A stretch of 64,000 nt of DNA from Aquariibacter albus (GCF_014145335.1 NZ_JACIVI010000001.1:434001-498000), one strand, 5' to 3'. Counted from the stretch's first letter, positions 1 through 10,579 are shown. Numbers and translations are program-made. The notes: generated from the letters alone by a model not told the origin.

Positions 1-2661
1 GGCGGGCGCGACCGTCGGGGCCCGGCGCGACAGCCAGGCGCAGACCAGGGCCGCCGCATAAGGCACGGCCTGCAGCGCCAGCACGCCCAGCCACATCAGC
101 GATTCCACATGGTCGGCCGGCCGCACCCAGGCCACCGCCGCCAGCGCCAGCATCAGCGCGAGGAAGAGGCCGGCCTCCTCCCGCACGCCCACCGGCCCGC
201 CACGACGCGCGGCCGCTCCGGCCGCGCTGCCCTTCTGCGTGACCTCGAACACCGCCGTGCGCTGGGTCAGGCCGGCGAACACGCCGCGCGCGATCGCATG
301 CGAGAGGCTCAGCCCGGCCAGGGCCGCGCCGACGATGCCCGCCGGCCGGCAGGGCACCCGCTTCAGATAGAGCAGGGGGCCGATCAGCAGCCGCACCGAC
401 ATCAGGCCGGTCAGCGGCCCGAGGAAGAGCATGGCCGGCAGGCTGAACCACTGCGGCGCGGCGATCAGGCCGATGGTCCAGAACAGGGTGGCGAAGCTCA
501 GCACCAGGTGCATGGCATCGCCCAGCCAGGGCAGCCAGCCGGCCACGAAGTGGTAGCGCTGCGCCCGGCTGAGCGCGGCCTGCGGCTGGCCGGCGGCCGG
601 CTTCAGGCCCAGCAGGCTGCGGGCATGGGCCTTGAGGATCTGCATCGCCCCCTGGGCCCAGCGCTGGCGCTGCTTCTTGAAGGCGACGAAGCCATCCGGC
701 GTGAGGCCGCGGCCCATCACCTGGTCGACGTAGACCGCGCGCAGGCCGCGCTGCATCAGGCGCAGGCCGAGCTCGCTGTCCTCGCAGATGCACCACTCCG
801 ACCAGCCGCCATCGCGCAGCGCGCTGGCGCGGATCATCGTCATCGTGCCGTGCTGGATGATCGCGTCGCGCTCGTTGCGGTGGTGCATGCCGATGCGGAA
901 GAAGCCGTCGTACTCCCAGTTCATCGCACGCCGGAAGGCCTGGCCTTCCCAGTCGCGGTGGGCCTGCGGCGACTGCACGACGCCGACCTTGGCATCGTCA
1001 AAGTGCGCGACCAGATCCCGCAGCCAGTTCGGCTCGACCAGGTAGTCGGCATCGACCACGGCCACCACCTCGGCCGCCGGGTCGGTGTGCTGCAGCGCGA
1101 AGTTCAGCGCGCCGGCCTTGTAGCCCGGCCAGCTCGGCAGGTGGAAGAAGCGCACCGTCGGGCCTTCGGTCCCGCGGGCGGCGGCCAGGCGCTCGCAATG
1201 CGCCTGCACCGGCTGCCAGAGGGCCGGGTCGCGGGTGTTGTTGTCGATCACCAGCACCTCGAAGTTGCGCCAGTCCAGGCGCATCAGGCTGTCGAGGGTG
1301 GCGATGACCATGGCCGGCGGCTCGTTGCAGCAGGCCAGGTGGATGCTCACGCGCGGCTCGCGTGCGCCGCGCGGCAGCGGCCTGGGGCCGAAGCGGCGGC
1401 GCAGGTTGCCGTCCCAGAACAACTCGGCGAACTCGAAGAGCTGGGCCAGCAGCGTGACCGCCGTCAGCGCCAGCGCCGGGGCCAGCAGGGCCAGCACGAT
1501 CCAGTCGAGGTGTTCGAGATAGTGCTTCATCGGCAGCGTGGCCAGCAGCACGGTCAGCGTGACCACGCCCTGCGCCGTCACCGCGAAGCCGATGCGGGCC
1601 GCGAGCCGCAGCCGCGGCAGCAGGCTCAGGCTCAGCGCGATCAGCAGGAAACCGGCGAGGCTGGCCAGGCCGGCCTTGCCGCGCTCGTGCCGGTCCACGT
1701 TCAGCGGGCCGTCGAAGGAGAACTTGGGCTGCCGGTCGGCGTCGAGGATGCCCCAGTAGGCCCCGGCGCGACCTTCCGTCGCGCGTTTCCAGGGCTGGTC
1801 GATGGCCTCCATCAGGAAGTAGTCCAGGCCCAGGCCACGGCTCCTGGCCAGAAAGCCGCGCACGAAGGTGGCCTGATCGGCCGGGCTGGCACGGGCGCCG
1901 TCGACGCGGTCGCCGCCGCTCGGCCAGCCGACTTCGCCGATCACGATGGGCTTGCCGGGGAAGCGCCTGCGCAGTTCCTCAAGCCGGCTCATCGCATAGT
2001 CCACCGCCACATCGGCCGGCACGCCTTCCCAGTAGGGCAGCAGGTGGACGGTGAGGAAATCGACATGCTCGGCCAGCTCGGGCCGCTTCAGCCAGACATG
2101 CCAGGGTTCGGCCGTGGACACCGGCACCGACAGCGTGCGGCGCAGCCGGTCCAGGTAGGCGATCAGCTGCGCGGGTTCCAGGCTGCCCAGCAGCAGGGTT
2201 TCGTTGCCGGCGATGACCCGGTCGATGTTCGGGTGCCGGGCCACCGCCTGCTCGACCGCGGTGATCTCGCGCTCGTTGTTGTCGACCCGACGGTCCAGCC
2301 AGACGCCGGCCGTCAGCCGCAGGCCGTGGCGCTCGGCGAGGCCGGGCAGGGCCGGGAACTCGCTGGAGCCGTAGGTACGGATGCGGCCGGTCAGCTGCGC
2401 CAGCGTGGCCAGGTCCTCGGCGATCGCCTCATCGCTCGGGTAGCGTCCGTCGAGCGGGCTGTCGTGCCGCTGGAAGGCGTTGTAGGCCAGCCCGGCGATG
2501 CGGATGGGGGCGTCGGGCAGGGCCTGCGGCGTCTGGATCAGACGCCAGGCCAGCAGGTGCACCACCGCGACGGCGGTGGCGATCAGCAGGGCCGTGGCGA
2601 TCCGGGTCCAGGGCAGACGACGGACCGACGGCAGGGTGCGGCGGGAGGATCGTTCGCTCAT
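1..2661 (-). CDS. Membrane GH17-GT2 beta-glucan synthase (NdvB/NdvC-like), cut by left edge
   Basis: This reading frame opens at an ATG at 2661 and runs leftward off the window, with 887 codons visible and no stop. A membrane segment lies near residues 17-39. A GH17 (beta-1,3-glucanase-like) domain follows, with the acid/base candidate E154 in GNET and the nucleophile candidate E243 in GEVGWP. More membrane helices and a processive family-2 glycosyltransferase domain come next, showing D537-A-D539, E627-D628 and Q664-x-x-R667-W668. GH17 fused to GT2 is the layout associated with NdvB/NdvC-type periplasmic beta-(1,3)/(1,6)-glucan synthases, so I infer UDP-glucose polymerisation at the inner membrane with glucan remodelling outside. 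It is divergent from a second GH17 gene across 217 bp. The linkage made is not determinable from sequence, and the C-terminus is missing. Confidence 0.85.
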   Translation of the reverse strand, partial: MSERSSRRTLPSVRRLPWTRIATALLIATAVAVVHLLAWRLIQTPQALPDAPIRIAGLAYNAFQRHDSPLDGRYPSDEAIAEDLATLAQLTGRIRTYGSSEFPALPGLAERHGLRLTAGVWLDRRVDNNEREITAVEQAVARHPNIDRVIAGNETLLLGSLEPAQLIAYLDRLRRTLSVPVSTAEPWHVWLKRPELAEHVDFLTVHLLPYWEGVPADVAVDYAMSRLEELRRRFPGKPIVIGEVGWPSGGDRVDGARASPADQATFVRGFLARSRGLGLDYFLMEAIDQPWKRATEGRAGAYWGILDADRQPKFSFDGPLNVDRHERGKAGLASLAGFLLIALSLSLLPRLRLAARIGFAVTAQGVVTLTVLLATLPMKHYLEHLDWIVLALLAPALALTAVTLLAQLFEFAELFWDGNLRRRFGPRPLPRGAREPRVSIHLACCNEPPAMVIATLDSLMRLDWRNFEVLVIDNNTRDPALWQPVQAHCERLAAARGTEGPTVRFFHLPSWPGYKAGALNFALQHTDPAAEVVAVVDADYLVEPNWLRDLVAHFDDAKVGVVQSPQAHRDWEGQAFRRAMNWEYDGFFRIGMHHRNERDAIIQHGTMTMIRASALRDGGWSEWCICEDSELGLRLMQRGLRAVYVDQVMGRGLTPDGFVAFKKQRQRWAQGAMQILKAHARSLLGLKPAAGQPQAALSRAQRYHFVAGWLPWLGDAMHLVLSFATLFWTIGLIAAPQWFSLPAMLFLGPLTGLMSVRLLIGPLLYLKRVPCRPAGIVGAALAGLSLSHAIARGVFAGLTQRTAVFEVTQKGSAAGAAARRGGPVGVREEAGLFLALMLALAAVAWVRPADHVESLMWLGVLALQAVPYAAALVCAWLSRRAPTVAPA

Positions 2662-2878
2662 GAGGCGGGGTGGAGCAAGAAAGCGGCCGGGCCGGACGCG
2701 GGTCCGGGACGGGAGATGGGGCGGCGGCGCACGGTTTGCGTGCGGGCCGGGCAAGGCCTTCGCCCAGGGAGGCGGCACGGCCCCTGCATCCGGCTGGATA
2801 CTGAAACGCGCGGTGCGTTCCCCCGGCTGACCGATCCGGTGCCGAAAGCTGCTCATTCTTCCGCCTGCTGATCCCCCG

Positions 2879-4549
2879 ATGCGCTTCCTGTCCCCGCGCC
2901 GGCTCCTGCCGTTCCTGCTGATCGTGACCGCCCTGCTGATCGGGGCCCTGCTGTGGCTGCGCGCGATCTGGCCGCAGGCCCTGCCGGATGCGCCCCAGGC
3001 CACCGGCCGGCCGGGGCCGGCCGTGCCCTGCCTGTCCTACGCGCCCTTTCGCGATCCGGCCCTGAACCCGCTCCGCCCCGGGCCCAGCGTGAGCCCCGCA
3101 CAGATCGAGGCGGACCTGCGGCAGCTGCGCACGCTCACAAACTGCGTGCGCACCTATGCCGTCGACCGCGGCCTGGAGGCCGTGCCGGCCGTGGCCGAGC
3201 GCCTGGGCATGCGGGTCAAGCTGGGCGCCTGGATCGGCCGCGACCCGGTGGCCAATGCGCGCCAGATCCGCGAAGCCATCGCGCTGGCACGCGCCCATCC
3301 GCAAAGCGTCGAGCTGCTGATCGTCGGCAACGAGGTGCTGCTGCGCCAGGAGCAGAGCCCCCAGGCCCTGGCCGCGCTGCTGGCCGCCGCCCGCCGCGAC
3401 AGCCCGGTTCCGGTCACCTACGCCGATGTCTGGGAGTTCTGGTGGCGCCATGCCGAGGTGCTGCGGCCCCACGTCGACCGGGTCACCGTGCACATCCTGC
3501 CCTACTGGGAGGACGAGCCGGTTGCTGTCGACGAGGCGGTGGACCATGTGCTGGACCTGGCCGCACGGACCCAGGCCCATTTCCCCGACCTGCCGATCCT
3601 CGTCGGCGAGACCGGCTGGCCGGCTGCCGGTCGGCAGCGCCAGGGGGCGGTGCCGGGCCGGATCGAACAGGCCCGTTTTCACCGCGAGCTGCTGCTGCGC
3701 AGCGTCGGCCTGGGCCTCGACTTCAACCTGATCGAAGCCTTCGACCAGCCGTGGAAGCGCGCGCTGGAGGGCGAGATGGGCCAGGCCTGGGGCCTGTTCA
3801 CCGCTGCCGGCCAGCCACGCTTTCCCTGGCAGGGGCCGGTCGACAGCGGCCGGGCGCCGTGGCCGGTGCCTTTGGCCGCCGGGCTCCTGGCGCTGCTGGC
3901 CTGGCGCCTGAGCCGGGGGCAGCTGCAGCCGTTGGGCGTCGGCAGTGTGGTCGCCGCGGCCGCGCTGGCCGGAGGCCTGCTGCCCGCCCAGACCGACAGC
4001 CTCCTGCTCTGGGGCCGGGCCGCCTTCGACCCCTGGATCGCCGGACTCACCGTGGCCTGCGGTCTCTTGCTGGCCCTGGGCCTGGTCCAGGCGCTGATGC
4101 GGCGCCTGCAGGCCCTGGAGGCGGGGCAGGACCGGCCCTCCTGGCCCGGCCTGCGCGAGGCCTGGACGACATCGCAGCCCGCCCCGCGCCGCCTGGCCGC
4201 GACCGTGCGCGGGCTCTACCTCTTCGGCGTGGCCACCCTGCTGCTGTGGCAGGTGCTTGACGGCCGCTACCGCGGCTTCCCGCTGGCCCTGCTGGTGGCA
4301 CCGGCCGTGCTCGGCGTGGCGCTGGCCACGCTGGGCGAGCGCCTGCCGGCCACGGCCCGTGAAGAACGGCTGATGGCCGCCCTCTTCGTGGCCGGCGCAC
4401 TCGCCCTGCCGGTGATCGAGGGCCTGGCCAACCACCAGGCCCTGGCCTATGCCGCGGGGCTGCTGGCGCTGGGCTGGCCGCTGCTGCTGCCGCCCAAGCT
4501 GGCCAGCAGCGCCAGCAGCAGGGCGGGGGCCGAGGGATCGGCCGCGTAG
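2879..4549 (+). CDS. Membrane-anchored GH17 glucanase/transglucosylase-like protein
   Basis: A 556-residue protein with an N-terminal membrane anchor (about residues 11-31), a GH17 domain and a C-terminal half (from about residue 320) made of hydrophobic helices. The catalytic pair is visible: E152 in GNEVLL and E244 in GETGWP. Their spacing nearly matches E154/E243 of the divergent glucan synthase, so the two GH17 domains appear to be paralogues. The family cleaves or transfers beta-1,3-glucan chains. Here the context suggests trimming, branching or cyclising the polymer made by the neighbour. It has no GT2 domain of its own. The ATG at 2879 follows the divergent intergenic region directly. 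The last 103 bp overlap a convergent gene. Confidence 0.85.
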   Translation: MRFLSPRRLLPFLLIVTALLIGALLWLRAIWPQALPDAPQATGRPGPAVPCLSYAPFRDPALNPLRPGPSVSPAQIEADLRQLRTLTNCVRTYAVDRGLEAVPAVAERLGMRVKLGAWIGRDPVANARQIREAIALARAHPQSVELLIVGNEVLLRQEQSPQALAALLAAARRDSPVPVTYADVWEFWWRHAEVLRPHVDRVTVHILPYWEDEPVAVDEAVDHVLDLAARTQAHFPDLPILVGETGWPAAGRQRQGAVPGRIEQARFHRELLLRSVGLGLDFNLIEAFDQPWKRALEGEMGQAWGLFTAAGQPRFPWQGPVDSGRAPWPVPLAAGLLALLAWRLSRGQLQPLGVGSVVAAAALAGGLLPAQTDSLLLWGRAAFDPWIAGLTVACGLLLALGLVQALMRRLQALEAGQDRPSWPGLREAWTTSQPAPRRLAATVRGLYLFGVATLLLWQVLDGRYRGFPLALLVAPAVLGVALATLGERLPATAREERLMAALFVAGALALPVIEGLANHQALAYAAGLLALGWPLLLPPKLASSASSRAGAEGSAA

Positions 4550-4854
4550 AGCAGCAGCCCGCCCGCCGCGCAGGCCGCGGCCGGGGCCTGAAGCCGCGGC
4601 CATCGCAGGCCGAGCAGGGCCAGGCCCAGGGCCAGCCAGCCGATGCGCTGCTGCAGCAGGGCTTCGACGGCCAGGGCGCGCAGCAGGCAGGGACCGGGCG
4701 CCCAGGGGCTGGCCGCGCAGGCTGCGGCCATCGCCGGCGGCTCGACCAGCAGGCTGCGCATCGCCCAGGCCAGGCTGCCGGCCAGCAGGGCGCCAAGCAG
4801 CACCGCCCGGGTCCGGGCGGGGAGGTGCGGAAGCGGGCTGGGGTGCAGGCTCAT
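4447..4854 (-). CDS. Small hydrophobic membrane protein of unknown function
   Basis: I do not recognise this 135-residue protein. It has about three hydrophobic stretches (roughly residues 17-32, 70-85 and 92-118) and a Ser/Pro/Ala-rich tail, as expected of a small inner-membrane protein. Its start lies 34 bp downstream of the sulfatase-like gene on the same strand, so it is probably cotranscribed. Its last 103 bp overlap the 3' end of the convergent GH17 gene in antisense. Without it, 4550-4888 would be an empty gap, which favours a real gene. High G+C makes open antisense frames common, however, and no conserved motif backs it. Confidence 0.5.
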   Translation of the reverse strand: MSLHPSPLPHLPARTRAVLLGALLAGSLAWAMRSLLVEPPAMAAACAASPWAPGPCLLRALAVEALLQQRIGWLALGLALLGLRWPRLQAPAAACAAGGLLLYAADPSAPALLLALLASLGGSSSGQPSASSPAA

Positions 4855-4888
4855 GGGCGGGTGTGGGGCGGGGTGCGGGCTTGGCTCT

Positions 4889-6535
4889 TCACGGGGTTGA
4901 GGACATGGGGCCGGCCTCCGACCGGGCGGCCAGCGGGCTGTCGGCGTCGAAGATGCGCAGCAGCATGCCGGTCAGCTCGTGCATGCCGCCCAGCGCCGGG
5001 CGCTGGGGCTGCACGCCGGGCTGGAAACCCAGGGCCTCGAAACGCGCCCGGAGCGCAGGATCCGTGCCCACCACGTGCACCGGCACCTCCCAGGGCTGGT
5101 CCGGCCCGGTCACGCCGCTGGCCGGCTGGTGGTCGCCCAGCATCATCAGCAGTTCGGGCCGGCCGGCTTGGGCGCGCAGGTAGCCGGCCATCATCCGCAT
5201 GTTGTAGACCATCATGCCGGTGTAGCCCGGTCGCAGGTTCAGCCAGTCGGCCTGCTCGGCCAGCGCGCGGGCCGTGGCCTCGGGCTCGAAAGGCTCCGGC
5301 CCCAGCACCCGCGACCAGTCCGGCTGGTAGGGCGGCACCGGGCTGAAGGGAATGTGGCTGGTGATCGAGGCATAGACCATGAAGCGCGGCGGCCCCTCCG
5401 CCGGCCGCGGGTGCAGCTGCTCCAGCTTGGCCAGGCTGTACTGGTCCGGGATCCACCAGTAGCCGAGCTTGGGGCCGGTGTAGGCCAGGGCGGGGCCGTC
5501 GACCAGGGTCTCGTAGCCGTAGTGACGGCTCTCCGGCCAGGCCCAGCTCAGGCCGGGGTAGACCCCGAAGCTGCGGTAGCCGTGGCGCATGAAGTGGTGG
5601 ACCAGGGTCTTGCGCTCGGTCGTCAGCAGCAGGTCGTGGCGGCGCGGGTCGGCCAGGTCGATGCCCGACAGCAGGCTGAGGTGGGCCAGGTCCGAGGCGC
5701 CGCCGTAGGTCGGCGAGCGCAGGTAGGCCGAGAGGATCCAGCGGCCCGCATCCGCCGCCGCCTGGGCCAGTTCGGCCCGGGCCGGGACCAGGGCCGCGCG
5801 CATCGCCGGATCGTCGTCGACGATGGCGCCGTAGGACTCCAGGAAGAAGAGCTTGAAATCCTGGCCGCCCAGCGCATCGAGCTTGCCGTCGAAGGCCGGC
5901 GAGGGCGGCAGTTCGCGCTCCGCGCCGCCGGGCGAGGCGATGGTGAAGAGCAGCTCGGCCTGGCGCGCATAGGTCGGCAGGATGGGCTTGCTGATGTAGG
6001 GCCAGGTGAGCGGCAGTCCGGCGACATTGCCCGCCACCGAGAGCAGGCCGAAGACTGTCAGCGCCCAGGCCAGGCGCGAGTGCGCGGCCTGGGGCAGCAG
6101 CTCGCGCGCCACCCGCGTCCACAGGGCCTGCAGCCCGCGCTTGAGGCCGACCAGGCCGGCGACGATCAGCAGCAGCCCCAGCCCGCCGGCCAGCAGCGCC
6201 AGCAGCGGGTGCAGCTGCTCGGCGCTGACCCACAGGAAGCGCGGCAGGTGCTGCACGTCCCAGTAGAGGTTGATCGGCCGGCCGAACAGGCCGGGCACGG
6301 CCACGTCCAGGTAGCGCAGCAGCACCAGCAGGCTCATGAAGGTGGCCACCGCGCCGAGCAGCCGCGGGCCGGGGGCGCCGCGCCAGCGCTGCCAGGCCAG
6401 CAGGCCAGTCCACAGCAGGATGAAGGCCGGCGCGAGCCGGTGGTCCGGCAGGATGAGCGGGGTCGGCCACAGCAGGTTGAAGCTCAGCAGGGCGTTGAGC
6501 AGCAGCAGCGCCAGGCCGGCGCGCCAGGCGCTCAT
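4889..6535 (-). CDS. Sulfatase-superfamily membrane transferase/hydrolase
   Basis: A 548-residue protein with several N-terminal membrane helices (within about residues 5-190) and a C-terminal extracytoplasmic domain of the sulfatase/alkaline phosphatase superfamily. Metal-site candidates are E233 in LESYG and D468-H469 in GDHQP. The nucleophile segment reads GGASDLAH, with S281 as the likely attacking residue. LtaS-type enzymes have Thr in the equivalent GKTSD. The layout matches phosphoglycerol or phosphoethanolamine transferases (LtaS, OpgB, EptA types). Next to a glucan synthase, decoration of periplasmic glucan with a phospho-group is a reasonable inference; hydrolysis of another phospho- or sulfo-ester is the alternative. 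Its ATG overlaps the stop of the upstream methyltransferase gene (ATGA), showing translational coupling. Confidence 0.8.
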   Translation of the reverse strand: MSAWRAGLALLLLNALLSFNLLWPTPLILPDHRLAPAFILLWTGLLAWQRWRGAPGPRLLGAVATFMSLLVLLRYLDVAVPGLFGRPINLYWDVQHLPRFLWVSAEQLHPLLALLAGGLGLLLIVAGLVGLKRGLQALWTRVARELLPQAAHSRLAWALTVFGLLSVAGNVAGLPLTWPYISKPILPTYARQAELLFTIASPGGAERELPPSPAFDGKLDALGGQDFKLFFLESYGAIVDDDPAMRAALVPARAELAQAAADAGRWILSAYLRSPTYGGASDLAHLSLLSGIDLADPRRHDLLLTTERKTLVHHFMRHGYRSFGVYPGLSWAWPESRHYGYETLVDGPALAYTGPKLGYWWIPDQYSLAKLEQLHPRPAEGPPRFMVYASITSHIPFSPVPPYQPDWSRVLGPEPFEPEATARALAEQADWLNLRPGYTGMMVYNMRMMAGYLRAQAGRPELLMMLGDHQPASGVTGPDQPWEVPVHVVGTDPALRARFEALGFQPGVQPQRPALGGMHELTGMLLRIFDADSPLAARSEAGPMSSTP

Positions 6536-7215
6536 GCCGGGGTCCCCGGCTGGCCGGGGGCCGGGCGCACCCGGCCGCTGGCCAGGTAGCCCATGCCCCA
6601 CTGGGTGTCGACGCTCTGGAAGCCGTCGAGATGCGCGGCGATGCGCCGCCACGGCGCGCGCAGCCCGCCGGGCGCACCGTTGTAGGCGCGGTTCTTCGCG
6701 TAGACCCAGGGGTTGAGCCAGGCCAGGTACCAGGGGAAGGCCTTCACCCCGGCGATCGCCACCCGCGCGCCCGGCTTGGCGCGGGCCAGCAGGGCGGCCA
6801 CGGCGGCGGGCGATTGCAGGATGTCGTGGGTGTAGTGGAAGAAGAGCGCGTCGAAGCGCTCGTCCAGGGCCAGGCCCTGGGCCGCTTCCTCGACCACCTC
6901 GACATTCGACCAGCCGGCCCGCTCGACCCGCTGGCGCGCCTGGGCCAGCATGTCGGGGCTCTGGTCGAAGCCGACGACCCGGCCGCCCGCTCCCACCCCG
7001 GCACGCAGCAGCTCGAAGGACAGGCCGGTGCCGCAGCCCACGTCGAGCACCGAGTCGCCCGGCTGCAGTTGCAGCGCGGCCACGCAGCGCTCGCGGATCG
7101 GCCAGGTCGGGCCGCAGGTGCTGTCGTAGGCGGCAGCGCGCCGGCGGTAACGGGCGATCGACAGGGCGCGGATGCCGGCTTCGTCGCGGGCATCGGCCGG
7201 GGGGCTTGAGGACAT
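6532..7215 (-). CDS. Class I SAM-dependent methyltransferase
   Basis: A 227-residue protein with a classical Rossmann methyltransferase core: motif I LDVGCGTGLS (about residues 57-66), an acidic residue ending strand 2 in GFDQSPDML, and a later hydrophobic strand containing FHYTHDIL. The C-terminal part is rich in Trp/Tyr/Pro and probably shapes the acceptor site. The substrate cannot be read from sequence. It is the first gene of a minus-strand unit and overlaps the sulfatase-like gene by four bases. The divergent neighbour is egtD, also a methyltransferase but of a different subfamily, so they need not share a pathway. Membrane quinone/lipid or glycan methylation are possible roles. Confidence 0.8.
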   Translation of the reverse strand: MSSSPPADARDEAGIRALSIARYRRRAAAYDSTCGPTWPIRERCVAALQLQPGDSVLDVGCGTGLSFELLRAGVGAGGRVVGFDQSPDMLAQARQRVERAGWSNVEVVEEAAQGLALDERFDALFFHYTHDILQSPAAVAALLARAKPGARVAIAGVKAFPWYLAWLNPWVYAKNRAYNGAPGGLRAPWRRIAAHLDGFQSVDTQWGMGYLASGRVRPAPGQPGTPA

Positions 7216-7539
7216 GAAGGGACTCGGTGGACCGGGAATCGGGCGGGTTCGGGGCCCGGGCAGGGCGGCGGGCCGTGAGCATGCGTCGCGGCCTGTCCCC
7301 AGGGCTTACAACAGCCTGCGCATGTGCGCAGCTGCCGCCCGCCTGGATGCCGGCCGTCGCGCGGTCGGCGATGATGCCGCCCCCCGGGGCCGTCGGTCCG
7401 GGCGGGGCCGGGCGGCCGGAAACACCCGGTCACTGTAAGGACATGTCTCGGCCTGCGACCGAAAGCCGCCCGTCCGCGTAGCGGACCAGACGATGTGACC
7501 CGCACCGCCCCCGCGGCCCCAGACGCTGAATCCCTCCGC
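7216..7539. other. Divergent intergenic region, methyltransferase / egtD
   Basis: These 324 bp separate the divergent methyltransferase and egtD genes. I see no convincing ORF or RNA gene. An in-frame GTG at 7495 could extend EgtD by 15 residues, but neither it nor the ATG at 7540 has a strong Shine-Dalgarno sequence. The region should hold promoters for both directions. The only clear structure is the inverted repeat at 7316-7331. Confidence 0.6.
7316..7331. promoter_or_regulatory. Perfect inverted repeat, possible operator
   Basis: The sequence CTGCGCA-TG-TGCGCAG forms two perfect 7-base arms around a 2-base centre, about midway between the divergent methyltransferase and egtD genes. Size and symmetry suit a dimeric repressor or activator. 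The regulator is not known and the motif could be chance in G+C-rich DNA. Confidence 0.3.
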
Positions 7540-8520
7540 ATGAACGCTCCCGATCCCCAAGCCCGCGCCGCCTTCCGCCAGCCCCAGTTCTTCCAGGCCC
7601 CGCGGGCGGTGGAGTCGGTGCGCGAGGAGGTGCAGGCCGGCCTGCTCGCCCGCCCGGCGCAGATCCCGCCGAAGTTCTTCTACGACACCCTGGGTTCGCG
7701 CCTCTTCGACGCGATCACCGCGCTCGACGAGTACTACCCGACCCGCAGCGAGGCGCAGATCCTGGCCGCCCATGGCGCCGATTTCGCCCGCGTGATCGGC
7801 CCCGCGCCGACCCTGGTCGACCTCGGTGCCGGCAGCTGCGAGAAGGCGGTCTCGCTCTTTCCCGCGCTGCAGCCCCGGCGCTATGTGGCGGTCGACATCT
7901 CGGCCGACTACCTGCGCGACATCCTGCAGACCGTGCAGCGCGCGCATCCGGCGCTGGAGGTGATCGGCGTCGGCACCGACTTCGCCAGCCGGCTGGAGCT
8001 GCCCGAGGCCGTGGGTCCCGGCCCGCGCGCCATGTTTTATCCCGGCTCCAGCATCGGCAACTTCACGCCCGAGCAGGCCCTGGGTTTCCTGCAGCGGGTG
8101 CGCGAAGCCGCCCAGGGCGGCAGTCTGCTGATCGGCGTCGACCGGGTGAAGGACGAGGGCGAACTGGTTCGCGCCTACGACGATGCCCTGGGCGTGACCG
8201 CCGCCTTCAACCTCAATGTGCTGCGCCATCTGAACCGCCGCATCGGCAGCGACTTCGTGCTGGCCGACTGGCGCCATGTGGCCCGCTTCGACGCCGGCCT
8301 GTCGCGCATCGAGATGCACCTGGAGGCCCGCCGCGCGCTGACCGTGCGCTGGCCGGGCGGCGAGCGCGCCTTCGTTGCGGGCGAGCGCATCCACACCGAG
8401 AACTCCTGCAAGTACACGCCCGAGGCCTTCGAAGCCCTGCTGCGCGCGGCCGGCTGGCAGGCCATCGAGCACTGGAGCGATCCGCAGGCGCGCTTCAGCG
8501 TCTTCGCGGCCCGGGCCTGA
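7540..8520 (+). CDS. egtD: L-histidine N-alpha-methyltransferase (EgtD)
   Basis: EgtD trimethylates the alpha-amino group of histidine with SAM to give hercynine, the first step to ergothioneine. The 326-residue product matches the usual length (about 320). It shows the SAM motif LVDLGAGSCEKA near residue 92, the FYPGSSIGNF segment typical of the family, and the substrate-site stretch IHTENSCKY near the C-terminus. I chose the ATG at 7540; a GTG at 7495 is an alternative. The usual partner egtB (sulfoxide synthase) is not adjacent and not in this window. The next gene, parE, begins 49 bp downstream and is functionally unrelated. Confidence 0.92.
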   Translation: MNAPDPQARAAFRQPQFFQAPRAVESVREEVQAGLLARPAQIPPKFFYDTLGSRLFDAITALDEYYPTRSEAQILAAHGADFARVIGPAPTLVDLGAGSCEKAVSLFPALQPRRYVAVDISADYLRDILQTVQRAHPALEVIGVGTDFASRLELPEAVGPGPRAMFYPGSSIGNFTPEQALGFLQRVREAAQGGSLLIGVDRVKDEGELVRAYDDALGVTAAFNLNVLRHLNRRIGSDFVLADWRHVARFDAGLSRIEMHLEARRALTVRWPGGERAFVAGERIHTENSCKYTPEAFEALLRAAGWQAIEHWSDPQARFSVFAARA

Positions 8521-8556
8521 GCCCGGGCGGTCGCGCGCCGGCTGGGGGCCGCTTCC

Positions 8557-8562
8557 TACAAT
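8557..8562 (+). promoter_or_regulatory. Candidate -10 box for parE
   Basis: TACAAT stands out in G+C-rich DNA. Its last two bases overlap a possible ATG at 8561, so if it is a -10 element, transcription would begin at about 8569-8570, on the second ATG. That would make a leaderless or nearly leaderless parE message. No good -35 box is visible 16-18 bp upstream. Confidence 0.35.
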
Positions 8563-8569
8563 GCTGGCC

Positions 8570-10571
<2,002 letters not shown>

Positions 10572-10579
<8 letters not shown>

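Noticed and set aside
109-2871. 920-codon plus-strand ORF
   Set aside because: It is antisense to the GH17-GT2 gene, and its Arg/Gln/His/Pro-rich translation has no domain. It is a shadow frame of G+C-rich DNA.
6536-7282. N-terminal extension of the sulfatase frame
   Set aside because: It runs antisense-like through another frame of the methyltransferase gene; the ATGA overlap at 6532-6535 gives the proper start.
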